Source: Bacteroidota bacterium
GTDB taxonomy: Bacteria; Bacteroidota; Bacteroidia; B-17B0; Aurantibacillaceae
Direction of reading: 5' to 3'
DNA: 52,068 nucleotides
Assembly (NCBI GenBank): GCA_020403265.1
Contig: JADBXZ010000117.1
Span: 1 to 52,068, forward strand
Part shown: in pieces, positions 27,665-35,097 of the stretch
How the letters are laid out: each line of letters starts with the position of its first letter
How positions within the stretch are numbered: position 1 is the first letter of the stretch
Made by a program: the position numbers and the translations under genes
The notes under the pieces: generated by a model
Database searches by the model: none
What the model was told of the DNA's origin: nothing
The model's input: only the letters and a program-made list of their open reading frames with translations

Positions 27665-29236
27665 CTACTTTTTCTTTCGTAACGATTTATCAACCATGTA
27701 GTGTAAACCAACGCTCTCTTTTCTGCGCATGGCATGTTTAATTATTAAATACCCAATACAAATTATGTTGCGAAGTTCGCAAAGTTTTTGAGTGATAATT
27801 GTTTTTTCATACAAGGCCTCATTCTCTTTGTATAAAATCTCCAATCGATCAAAAGCACGTTTTAATCTTAATTCGCTGCGAACGATGCCAACATAATTAC
27901 TCATGATTTGTTGCACCTCCTTTAACGATTGTGTAATTAAAATCATTTCCTCAGCATGTTCGGTTCCTTCTGCATCCCAGTCAGGAATCAATGCTTCAAA
28001 ATCAATAGAATTAATTTTAGCCGAAGCAATCTCAGCTGCTCGGTGCGCAAAAACAACTGCCTCCAGCAAACTGTTACTTGCTAATCGATTAGCACCATGT
28101 AATCCGGTACAGGCGCATTCTCCAATGGCATACAAATTTTGAATGGTACTTTCTGCCCATTCGTTCACTAAAATTCCTCCGCATAAATAATGTTGAGCAG
28201 GCACCACCGGTATCATTTTTGCAAATGGGTCAATACCCAAACTCATACATTTATTGTAAATATTTGGAAAGTGTTCGATAAATGATTTACGATCAAAATG
28301 CCTGCAATCCAAATAAACAAAATCGGCTCCACTCATTTTCAATTCATTATCAATTGCTCTCGCCACAATATCCCTTGGAGCTAACGAACCGCGCTCATCA
28401 TACTTTTGCATAAATGATTTACCATCCTGTGTTTTTAATTCGGCCCCAAAGCCGCGCATAGCCTCTGTTATCAAAAAACTTGGATGTTCATTAGGGTTAT
28501 AGAGTGATGTTGGATGAAATTGCACAAATTCCATATCATTAACGTGCCCTTTAGCGCGGTATACCATGGCTATGCCATCTCCGGTTGCAATGCTTGGATT
28601 GGTTGTGGTAGAATACACATGCCCTGCTCCACCGGTAGCCATAATAGTTATTTTTGCTAAAACAGTATCAATTTTATTATTTAAGGTATTTAATACATAA
28701 GCACCAAAACACTTAATATCCTGAGTTTGCGAAGTAACTACTTTGCCTAAATGATGCTGAGTTATTATATCAATTGCATAATAATGATCATAAATAGTTA
28801 TGTTTTTGTGATTACGCACTTGTTTTAATAATGCCCGTTCAATTTCAAATCCGGTAATATCCTTGTAGTGTAATATTCTGTGCTCGCTATGCCCACCCTC
28901 TTTGGCTAAATCATAATTACCATTTTCCGCCTTGTCAAAATTAGTTCCAAGTTCAATCAATTCCTTTACTCTTTCAGTTCCCTCTGTAACAACCATTCGG
29001 ATTATTTTTTCATTTCCTAAATAACTACCGGCAATTAAAGTATCCTCAATGTGTTTTTCGATGCTGTCTGTATCTTGCCAAACTGCTGCTATTCCGCCTT
29101 GCGCATATTTTGTGTTTGATTCATCCTCATTACTTTTTGTCACCAGCATCACTTTACCATGTGAAGCTGCTTTAAGCGCAAAACTGAGCCCGGCAATACC
29201 GGAGCCAATAACCAAAAAATCTGTTTTTATATGCAT
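27665..29236 (-). CDS. nadB: L-aspartate oxidase
   Basis: A flavoenzyme of about 523 residues that oxidises L-aspartate to iminoaspartate, the first step of de novo NAD synthesis. Seen: the FAD-binding VIGSGIAGLSFALKAA near the N terminus, TKYAQGGIAAVW, EFVQFHPTSLY, and the substrate-binding GANRLASNSLLEA. This set matches the succinate dehydrogenase/aspartate oxidase family, and the absence of an SDH context favours NadB. I use the ATG at 29236; a GTG four codons upstream (29248) is possible. The partner genes nadA and nadC are not in the window. Confidence 0.92.
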   Translation of the reverse strand: MHIKTDFLVIGSGIAGLSFALKAASHGKVMLVTKSNEDESNTKYAQGGIAAVWQDTDSIEKHIEDTLIAGSYLGNEKIIRMVVTEGTERVKELIELGTNFDKAENGNYDLAKEGGHSEHRILHYKDITGFEIERALLKQVRNHKNITIYDHYYAIDIITQHHLGKVVTSQTQDIKCFGAYVLNTLNNKIDTVLAKITIMATGGAGHVYSTTTNPSIATGDGIAMVYRAKGHVNDMEFVQFHPTSLYNPNEHPSFLITEAMRGFGAELKTQDGKSFMQKYDERGSLAPRDIVARAIDNELKMSGADFVYLDCRHFDRKSFIEHFPNIYNKCMSLGIDPFAKMIPVVPAQHYLCGGILVNEWAESTIQNLYAIGECACTGLHGANRLASNSLLEAVVFAHRAAEIASAKINSIDFEALIPDWDAEGTEHAEEMILITQSLKEVQQIMSNYVGIVRSELRLKRAFDRLEILYKENEALYEKTIITQKLCELRNIICIGYLIIKHAMRRKESVGLHYMVDKSLRKKK

Positions 29237-29317
29237 AGGATAAGCCACAAAATTACATAAATAAAGTTATTTTATCAGTTTATGGCATAAGTGACAAAAT
29301 TCAAACACTAAAGTTTG

Positions 29318-29325
29318 TATTTTTG
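29318..29325 (+). promoter_or_regulatory. putative -7 promoter element of the Nfu-type gene
   Basis: TATTTTTG matches TAnnTTTG and ends 9 bases before the ATG at 29335. An upstream in-frame TTG lies inside this box, which supports the ATG as the real start. A transcript from here would have a very short leader. Confidence 0.4.
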
Positions 29326-29334
29326 CAATATCAT

Positions 29335-29958
29335 ATGAATTTAAACGAGATCCCATACATTATTTATATTGAAGAAACGCCGAACCCACGCAGTTTAAAA
29401 TTTGTTGCCAACAAATTACTTTTGGTGAGTGGTGCCAGCGCAGAATATAATCAGGCATCTGAAACCAATGATGCCCCAATTGCTAAAGAATTGTTCCAAT
29501 TCCCGTTCATAAAAAGTGTTTTTATTGCATCTAACTTTATAACCATTATTAAACAGGATACCTTTGAATGGTTAGACGTACGTGATGAGTTGCGTGTTTT
29601 TATTACTACTTACTTAAACAGCGGCAATGCCATTATAACGAAACTACCTGTTAAAGAAGTTCCAAAGGATTCCGGGTTCAAAGAAAAAGTAGTGGTGAAT
29701 ACCAATCACACCGAACCTAAAAATGATATTGAAAATAAAATCATTGAAGTACTGGAGCAGTACATTAGACCGGCTGTTGAGCAAGATGGCGGACAAATTA
29801 CTTTTAAAGAATTAAAAGAAAAAACCGTGGTTGTTCAAATGCGTGGCAGCTGCAGTGGCTGTCCAAGTAGCACTATGACGCTTAAGGCCGGTATTGAAGC
29901 TTTGTTAAAGCGATTATTACCTGACCACGTAAACGAAGTTGTAAGTGAAGCCGTTTAA
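29335..29958 (+). CDS. Nfu/NifU-type iron-sulfur cluster carrier protein
   Basis: A 207-residue protein. The N-terminal Nfu_N domain (about 1-90) carries IEETPNPRSLKF, and the C-terminal NifU-like domain (about 130-205) carries the cluster-binding CSGC motif (C173 and C176) in GSCSGCPSST. Such proteins carry [4Fe-4S] clusters to target enzymes. The ATG at 29335 is chosen over a TTG at 29323 that overlaps the probable promoter. The dCMP deaminase follows 3 bp later. Confidence 0.92.
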   Translation: MNLNEIPYIIYIEETPNPRSLKFVANKLLLVSGASAEYNQASETNDAPIAKELFQFPFIKSVFIASNFITIIKQDTFEWLDVRDELRVFITTYLNSGNAIITKLPVKEVPKDSGFKEKVVVNTNHTEPKNDIENKIIEVLEQYIRPAVEQDGGQITFKELKEKTVVVQMRGSCSGCPSSTMTLKAGIEALLKRLLPDHVNEVVSEAV

Positions 29959-29961
29959 ACC

Positions 29962-30435
29962 ATGATTAAAAAACCATCCTTTAATGATATTTACATGGAT
30001 TTGGCGGAACAACTTGCCAAACGCTCTCATTGTGTAAAGGCTCAAGTAGGAGCCGTGCTAACGAAAGACACTCGGATTATTTCTTTAGGATATAATGGTC
30101 CACCAGCCGGCACACATAATTGTGATATTGAATGGCCTGAGGCCGGTTGTCCAAGAGACAGCAAAGGCAGTTGCTCTTTAGCTTTACACGCCGAACAAAA
30201 TGCCATCTTATATGCCTCCAAAAATGGTGTTAACATGCAAGATGCCACTTTATATGTAACATTATCTCCGTGCATTGCCTGCGCGCGCGTAATCTACACA
30301 ATGGGTATTAAAAAAGTTTTTTATAAAGATAGTTATGCCAGTTTTAAAGGTATTAAAAGCGACGAAGGGGTTGATTTCTTGCGTAAATTTGGCGTAGAAG
30401 TTGTTCACTATAAAAAAGAAATTGAGGCCGTTTAA
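29962..30435 (+). CDS. deoxycytidylate (dCMP) deaminase
   Basis: A 157-residue zinc enzyme that turns dCMP into dUMP for dTTP synthesis. The zinc site is visible as HAE (76-78) and PCIAC (103-107). The length and the GYNGPPAG and CPRDSKGSC segments fit the ComEB/dCMP deaminase family rather than cytidine deaminase. It starts 3 bp after the Nfu gene. Its last codons overlap the start of the next small gene. Confidence 0.92.
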   Translation: MIKKPSFNDIYMDLAEQLAKRSHCVKAQVGAVLTKDTRIISLGYNGPPAGTHNCDIEWPEAGCPRDSKGSCSLALHAEQNAILYASKNGVNMQDATLYVTLSPCIACARVIYTMGIKKVFYKDSYASFKGIKSDEGVDFLRKFGVEVVHYKKEIEAV

Positions 30436-30703
30436 ATATATCCTGTTTAGTTTGCTTTTTACGTTTTGTTTGCAAATGCATGCGCAAGACAATGGTAAAG
30501 GTCCAAAAGAAAAATCAATTCAATCTGAACGTAAATTAAGAAAAGCACTTAGAAAAGAAGCTAAGGAAAAAAGAAGGCAAGAAAAAGCGGAGCAAAAAGC
30601 CATTAAGAAACATCACAAACGCATTCAAACTAAAAAAGTTCGCAAGCGAATGAAAAAGAGTAAGAAAAAGGCAATGCGAAATAATGACAATAAAAAATCT
30701 TGA
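30422..30703 (+). CDS. very basic exported small protein, TTG start, overlaps the dCMP deaminase end
   Basis: About 93 residues. A signal peptide-like N terminus (RPFKYILFSLLFTFCLQMHAQ) is followed by about 70 residues made largely of Lys, Arg, Glu, Gln and Ala, predicted as a charged helix, with a Lys/Arg-rich end. No ATG precedes the signal peptide. TTG codons at 30422 or 30401 are the only usual starts, both overlapping the deaminase gene. It resembles short basic exported proteins that are common but uncharacterised in Bacteroidota. A role in binding nucleic acid, peptidoglycan or LPS is only a guess. Confidence 0.65.
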   Translation: MRPFKYILFSLLFTFCLQMHAQDNGKGPKEKSIQSERKLRKALRKEAKEKRRQEKAEQKAIKKHHKRIQTKKVRKRMKKSKKKAMRNNDNKKS

Positions 30704-30712
30704 GTACTTTTT

Positions 30713-31723
30713 TTATTTCAATTTAAAATACGAAACAGCTTTCTTTTCAAACTCTGCAACTGTATCGGTTAATGACATTTGACTTTTTCCGCCAGCTGCA
30801 TTCTTGTGTCCGCCGCCATTAAAATATAATCTCGCAAATTTATTGACGTCTAACTTACCCTTGCTTCTGAAACTAATTTTGATGTAACCCTCCGGAGCTT
30901 CATTAAAAAAAGCACAAATTTTTACGCCATTAATGGCAAAAGGATAGTTAACTAAACCTTCGGTATCACCTTTCTTAAAGTTAAAGTTTTGAAGTTCTGC
31001 ATGACTTATTTTGAAATAAGCTATTTGATTGCCGCCGATGAGTTTTAATTTTTCACTTAAACAATAGCCCAGTAATTTTAAGCGATCGTAACTGTAGTTA
31101 TCATAAACCGCAGCATGGATATCACTTGGTACAATGCCGGTTTTAAGCAAGTCAGCAATAATGGCATGCGTTTTTGAGGTAACACTTGGGTAACGAAAAG
31201 AACCGGTATCCGTCATTAAACCGGTATACAAACAGTTGGCAATTTTTTTATCAATTTTGGATTTATCACCAAGCCCTACAATCAAATCATAAATTAATTC
31301 GCAGGTGCTACAAGCCTCAACGCGATGTAATTGAAATTTTGCATAGTCATCCGGTTGTTGGTGATGATCAATTAAAAAAAATGGTTTTCCGCATTTTTTG
31401 AGAGAATTTCCAAAATCTTCTAAACGCGATAAAGTATTAAAATCCAAGGTAAAAACGCAATCGCATTGCTGAATAACTTTCTCTATTTTTTTGACATCTT
31501 TGGTATATACTAATACTTTTTGATTGCCCGGCAACCACTTTAAAAAATCAGGATACTCATTCGGAACAGCAACCGTTACCTTTTTATCTAAGCCCAGTAA
31601 ATAATGATACAATGCTAAACTGCTTCCCATGGCATCCCCATCAGGACTAAAATGACTAACAATTAGTATATTTTTAAAGGATTTTAGAGCGGTTTTAATG
31701 GCTCTGAAGCTGGTGTTTTGCAT
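30713..31723 (-). CDS. DHH/DHHA1 phosphoesterase, NrnA-like (nanoRNase / pAp phosphatase)
   Basis: A 336-residue protein. The DHH domain shows SPDGDAMGS (26-34), an Asp near residue 95 in VFTLDFN, and the DHH triplet in LIDHHQQPDD. The C-terminal DHHA1 domain shows GGGHKNAAGG near residue 305. The family degrades 2-5 nt RNAs and/or dephosphorylates pAp. The order and spacing match NrnA rather than RecJ, which is longer. It is convergent with the small basic protein gene, with 9 bp between them. Confidence 0.9.
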   Translation of the reverse strand: MQNTSFRAIKTALKSFKNILIVSHFSPDGDAMGSSLALYHYLLGLDKKVTVAVPNEYPDFLKWLPGNQKVLVYTKDVKKIEKVIQQCDCVFTLDFNTLSRLEDFGNSLKKCGKPFFLIDHHQQPDDYAKFQLHRVEACSTCELIYDLIVGLGDKSKIDKKIANCLYTGLMTDTGSFRYPSVTSKTHAIIADLLKTGIVPSDIHAAVYDNYSYDRLKLLGYCLSEKLKLIGGNQIAYFKISHAELQNFNFKKGDTEGLVNYPFAINGVKICAFFNEAPEGYIKISFRSKGKLDVNKFARLYFNGGGHKNAAGGKSQMSLTDTVAEFEKKAVSYFKLK

Positions 31724-31778
31724 AAATATGGACTAAAAGTAACCAATTTTGGAATTATTTTAAGATTTAAATGAATTA

Positions 31779-31812
31779 TTTGTTTAAATAGTTGAAAATA
31801 GTTGTATATTTG
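31779..31812 (+). promoter_or_regulatory. rpsU promoter, Bacteroidota type
   Basis: A -33 box TTTG (31779-31782) and a -7 box TATATTTG (31805-31812, consensus TAnnTTTG) are separated by 22 bases, within the usual range. The -7 box ends 22 bases before the rpsU ATG. This is the best promoter match I found in the window. Confidence 0.65.
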
Positions 31813-31834
31813 CCCCTCTAAAATTTAAATACAG

Positions 31835-32032
31835 ATGTTAATAATACAAATTAAAGAAGGCGATAACATTGAAAAAGCCTTAAAAAAGTACAAAAAGAAG
31901 TTCGAGAAAACCGGTGTTGTAAAACAATTACGTGAGCGTCAAAAATTCACCAAACCATCTGTATCTCGTCGCCAGCAAGTTATCAAAGCCGTTTACAAGC
32001 AAAAACTGGCTATTGGTGCGATAGAAAAATAA
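31835..32032 (+). CDS. rpsU: 30S ribosomal protein bS21
   Basis: A 65-residue basic protein of the 30S platform. The sequence around KKYKKKFEKTGVVKQLRERQ matches bS21. In Bacteroidetes ribosomes bS21, with bS18 and bS6, is known to bury the 16S rRNA 3' tail and hide the anti-Shine-Dalgarno; a tyrosine sits at residue 54 here, in the C-terminal part. The rpsU leader itself shows no Shine-Dalgarno. A strong terminator follows, and xer and hpf lie downstream on the same strand. Confidence 0.96.
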   Translation: MLIIQIKEGDNIEKALKKYKKKFEKTGVVKQLRERQKFTKPSVSRRQQVIKAVYKQKLAIGAIEK

Positions 32033-32053
32033 TTTTCACACAATTTATATTGC

Positions 32054-32094
32054 AATCCTAATTTAAGTTAAGTAACTTAGATTAGGATTTTTTT
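32054..32094 (+). terminator. rpsU terminator whose T-tract abuts the xer start codon
   Basis: The left arm AATCCTAATTTAAGTTA (32054-32070) and right arm TAACTTAGATTAGGATT (32073-32089) pair with one G-U wobble. They are followed by an uninterrupted T-run to 32094. The next base, 32095, is the A of the xer ATG. The element should end most rpsU transcripts; read-through messages would carry the hairpin right at the xer initiation site. Confidence 0.85.
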
Positions 32095-32988
32095 ATGCTC
32101 GAAGTTCACATTTCTAACTACGTTAATTACCTTGATAAACAAAAACGTTCGAGTATTCACACAAGTCAGAACTATCAAAACGACCTCAGCCAGTTTAATA
32201 ACTTTTGCATCGAGGAGTTGGCCGTTAAAAAAATTGATGATTTAACCTACCAACATATCCGTTTTTTTATTGCTACAGCTGTTGAGAATGGATTAGAAAA
32301 CAGCACTGTTAAACGTAGGCTAAGCGCCTTAAAATCTTTCTTCAAATATTTACAGCAACAAAATGTAATTCAATCAAATCCGGCTTCTAAAATAATTGCA
32401 CCTAAAATTGCCAAAAGACTACCGCAGTTTTTAACAGAAACTGAAATGGGTACACTTTTTAACCAGCCTATTGATCTTAACAATTTTGAAGAGGTAAGAG
32501 ATCGTTTAATTATAGACTTATTGTATCAATGCGGGTTAAGACGAGCCGAATTATTGAATTTAAAAGAGGAAGATGTTGATTTACAACAACAACACTTAAA
32601 AGTTTTAGGTAAGCGAAACAAAGAACGTTTAATTCCGTTTAGCATTCATTTAAAACGAAACCTTGCCCATTATTTTAACGTAAAAAAAGAACAGTCCTTA
32701 AGCAACCCTTATTTAATGATTACGCCTACGAATAAGCTACTCGGTACCGGAAAACTAACCAAAATTGTAAACGATTTGTTAGCACGTGTTAGTACATTAA
32801 GTAAGAAAAGTCCACATGTTTTACGACACACTTTTGCCACCCATTTACTAAACAATGGGGCGGATATTAATGCCGTAAAGGAACTGTTGGGCCATGCCAA
32901 TTTACAAGCCACACAAATTTACACACACAATACCATTGAGAAACTAAAAAAAAGCTATAAACAAGCACATCCGCGGAGCGGAGATTAA
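32095..32988 (+). CDS. tyrosine recombinase of the XerC/XerD type
   Basis: A 297-residue recombinase. The N-terminal SAM-like core-binding domain (about 1-90) is followed by a catalytic domain with the complete set R149, K173, H241, R244, H267 and the nucleophile Y276, seen in CGLRRAEL, LGKRNKER, HVLRHTFATHL, LLGHANL and IYTH. Length and the place between rpsU and hpf fit the chromosomal dimer-resolution Xer protein rather than a phage integrase. XerC versus XerD cannot be told apart here. The start codon follows the terminator T-run directly. Confidence 0.92.
   Translation: MLEVHISNYVNYLDKQKRSSIHTSQNYQNDLSQFNNFCIEELAVKKIDDLTYQHIRFFIATAVENGLENSTVKRRLSALKSFFKYLQQQNVIQSNPASKIIAPKIAKRLPQFLTETEMGTLFNQPIDLNNFEEVRDRLIIDLLYQCGLRRAELLNLKEEDVDLQQQHLKVLGKRNKERLIPFSIHLKRNLAHYFNVKKEQSLSNPYLMITPTNKLLGTGKLTKIVNDLLARVSTLSKKSPHVLRHTFATHLLNNGADINAVKELLGHANLQATQIYTHNTIEKLKKSYKQAHPRSGD
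32970..32982 (+). repeat. small GC-rich hairpin at the xer 3' end
   Basis: The arms TCCGC and GCGGA with a GGA loop lie within the last xer codons, 11 bases before the hpf Shine-Dalgarno. It is unusually GC-rich for this genome and could modestly affect access to the hpf start. Confidence 0.35.
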
Positions 32989-32992
32989 AAAA

Positions 32993-32998
32993 AGGAGG
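32993..32998 (+). promoter_or_regulatory. strong Shine-Dalgarno (AGGAGG) of hpf
   Basis: A perfect AGGAGG lies 5 bases before the ATG at 33004. I saw no comparable AGGAGG directly upstream of another start codon in this window, in line with the general absence of Shine-Dalgarno use in Bacteroidota. Its place before hpf, downstream of rpsU, is noteworthy. Confidence 0.85.
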
Positions 32999-33003
32999 AA
33001 AAA

Positions 33004-33303
33004 ATGACAATTAACATTCAAAGCGTGCATTTTGATGCAGACAAAAAACTAATTGATTTTACAAATGAAAAAGTTGGTAAACTCACCACTTTTTTTGACG
33101 GTGTAATAAACAGTGGTGTGATACTAAGATTAGATAAAAACGCCAACAACGAAAATAAAATTGCTGAAATAAAAATGAACAGTAAGGGGCATGAGTTTTT
33201 TGCGAAAAAACAATGCGCCAGTTTTGAAGAAGCCATTGATCAAACCTGCGAAGCCTTGCGCACACAATTAAAAAAACACAAAGAAAAAGTTAACGCGCAC
33301 TAA
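33004..33303 (+). CDS. hpf: ribosome hibernation promoting factor, short form
   Basis: A 99-residue HPF/RaiA-family protein with the beta-alpha-beta-beta-beta-alpha pattern. Recognisable parts are INIQSVHFDADKKLIDFTNE at the N terminus and the second helix near AIDQTCEALRTQLKKHKEK. The family binds the 30S decoding region and inactivates ribosomes in stationary phase. This short form lacks the dimerising C-terminal domain of long HPF. It starts 15 bp after the xer stop codon behind a perfect AGGAGG. In many relatives tRNAs and tuf follow; here a terminator follows instead. Confidence 0.92.
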   Translation: MTINIQSVHFDADKKLIDFTNEKVGKLTTFFDGVINSGVILRLDKNANNENKIAEIKMNSKGHEFFAKKQCASFEEAIDQTCEALRTQLKKHKEKVNAH

Positions 33304-33321
33304 TAACTAAATTTTATTGAA

Positions 33322-33376
33322 ATCCTTTGGTAGTTATGTGTTTTGGAAAAGGCACTAACTACTGAAGGATTTTTTT
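33322..33376 (+). terminator. Rho-independent terminator after hpf
   Basis: The left arm ATCCTTTGGTAGTTA (33322-33336) and right arm TAACTACTGAAGGAT (33356-33370) pair with a small internal mismatch. They enclose a 19-base loop and are followed by six T residues. It lies 18 bases after the hpf stop and closes the rpsU-xer-hpf unit. Confidence 0.8.
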
Positions 33377-33495
33377 ATTATTGATGGTGAACTGTGAGTT
33401 TGCTTTCTTTAATGCACCGTTACGTTGGAATAATAGACCTACAATTGGATAAATAACTGAATCTAATTTCTTATTCCTTCCTACAATTAAATCTT

Positions 33496-34683
33496 CTAAA
33501 AATCATTGATGTCAATTAAATCCTCAATAGATTTTAAGTTGTAGTTTTTACTGGCCTTGGCGGGTAAATTAATATTACCGTTAAAACTGTTATCATCGCC
33601 CGGGGCGTTTTGGTTATTCAGGTCAATCGCATCCATTAAGTTAAGGTTGTTGTAAACAGATTTGCTTTTTCCTAATTTAATGGTAACACCAACATTGGCA
33701 AACACCGTGGTTGGTAATTCATTTTTATAAAAAAACACTTTGTAGGTGCCTAAACGGTTAGCGCGGTTGCGGTTATCAGAATAAAAAGAAACCGTGTTGC
33801 GTGTGCTAAATCCACCGGCCACATATACCAATAATCTTGAAGTGGGTTTAAAATCAACCCGCAAACCTGTGTTCACTTCTCGGCGGGCAAAATAAAAAGT
33901 GGCGTCGTTGTTTAAGTAATACACTTGGTTTTTATTGCTAAAAGTGTATACCCCACCCTGCGACCTGCTGTATAACGATAAATTAAACGTATTGCCGACA
34001 GGCCAGACCAAAGACATGCTCCTTGGAAATTGAAAACTAAAATGTAAACGATCTAAGGCCCCTACTCTAAAGCCAAAATAAGGCAGGTAATTGCGGTTAC
34101 CAAACAAAAAGGTTTTTACCAAACCTACCCGCATGTTGAATGTTTTACTAAAATTATGGCTGTAAATAGCGCTGGAGGCCATCCTAATGGTACCATTGCT
34201 GCCATAACTCACGTCTTTAATCATAAACGGTGAGGCATCAAAAAACCAAATACCTTTTTTACCTGTGTTGTGAATAATTCTTAAGCCTGCTCCCGCACGG
34301 ATGATATCGTGTTTTGGCATACCGCCAAACACAGGTTGCAACAACATAAAATTACCTGTGAGCAAATAATGTGTGTTACTGTGCACCTTGGAATTAGTGT
34401 CCTCATGCGTATGCAAAGGCGTGTAAAACGATAGGTTAAATTGGTTGATGGTGTAATTTTTTAAGCGCTTCGTCAATAATTTATTGGTATCAACCAAGTC
34501 GTTTTTAGCGTTTTTATAGCCATCCACCGAAATAACCGTATTAAAATAATGCTTCGGTAATTTTAATTTAAGTGAATCAAAAGTACCTTGCGATTTTAGA
34601 AGACCCAAATGCAAAAAGAAAACAGTTATCACCAACTGCTTTCTATTCAATAATCCGAGTATGTAACAAAGTGTTTTAATCAC
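33496..34683 (-). CDS. exported outer-membrane beta-barrel-like protein (DUF6268-like), GTG start
   Basis: About 395 residues. A signal peptide ends near LLKSQ, and the body is a series of alternating aromatic/hydrophobic strands (for example FNMRVGLVKTFLFGNRNYLPYFGFRVGAL), as expected of an outer-membrane barrel. A short Asn/Asp-rich tail follows. I place the start at GTG 34681-34683, which overlaps the preceding stop by eight bases (GTGATTAA). A longer frame from 34737 would overlap the upstream gene by 62 bp and lengthen the signal peptide implausibly. It is the last gene of the ECF sigma operon. The DUF6268 assignment is from general resemblance and is tentative. Confidence 0.68.
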   Translation of the reverse strand: MIKTLCYILGLLNRKQLVITVFFLHLGLLKSQGTFDSLKLKLPKHYFNTVISVDGYKNAKNDLVDTNKLLTKRLKNYTINQFNLSFYTPLHTHEDTNSKVHSNTHYLLTGNFMLLQPVFGGMPKHDIIRAGAGLRIIHNTGKKGIWFFDASPFMIKDVSYGSNGTIRMASSAIYSHNFSKTFNMRVGLVKTFLFGNRNYLPYFGFRVGALDRLHFSFQFPRSMSLVWPVGNTFNLSLYSRSQGGVYTFSNKNQVYYLNNDATFYFARREVNTGLRVDFKPTSRLLVYVAGGFSTRNTVSFYSDNRNRANRLGTYKVFFYKNELPTTVFANVGVTIKLGKSKSVYNNLNLMDAIDLNNQNAPGDDNSFNGNINLPAKASKNYNLKSIEDLIDINDF

Positions 34684-35095
34684 TTTTATCTTGAATAGTT
34701 TTAATGACTTCCTTTTTAAAATCGTTTTCGGCAGCAATTAATTTCAGCATGCGTTTAGCGCCGATGATTAATTTTAACTTGTCGCGGTAAACTTTGTACA
34801 ACTCTGCTTCTGCTTGTTTGGTTTGAAGATCCAATAAATACAATTCTTCAATTTCTTTATCGCTCAAGGCATCAACAGGCTTTTTAAACGATTGCCTGAA
34901 ATTTTTACGAAGTACTTTTATTTTATCGTTGTACTCGTTGTAAACAGGCCAAAACTTATCTGCTTCAGCTTTTGACAAATCCAATCGCTTGCCCACATAT
35001 TCCATGCGCAAAGCCTCTACAGCATCTTTATCTTTCTGCGCCGAAGCAGCAACACTTAGCATTAACCAAATAACTATGTATAAATACTTTTTCAA
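34676..35095 (-). CDS. Spy/CpxP-like periplasmic protein, TTG start
   Basis: A 139-residue exported protein with a signal peptide (about 1-19, ending SVAASAQ). The mature part is fully helical and charged (about 25-139) with the L-D/S-L-S-x-x-E-A-x-K-F-W-P-V-Y-x-E-Y pattern common to Bacteroidota proteins encoded after ECF sigma/anti-sigma pairs. Spy/CpxP relatives act as periplasmic chaperones or stress sensors. The start is a TTG (35093-35095); no in-frame ATG is available. It lies 2 bp after the putative anti-sigma gene. Confidence 0.75.
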   Translation of the reverse strand: MKKYLYIVIWLMLSVAASAQKDKDAVEALRMEYVGKRLDLSKAEADKFWPVYNEYNDKIKVLRKNFRQSFKKPVDALSDKEIEELYLLDLQTKQAEAELYKVYRDKLKLIIGAKRMLKLIAAENDFKKEVIKTIQDKSD

Positions 35096-35097
35096 TT

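Noticed and set aside
33377-33495. Open minus-strand frame of about 46 codons after the hpf terminator
   Set aside because: No start codon, no recognisable protein; treated as non-coding.
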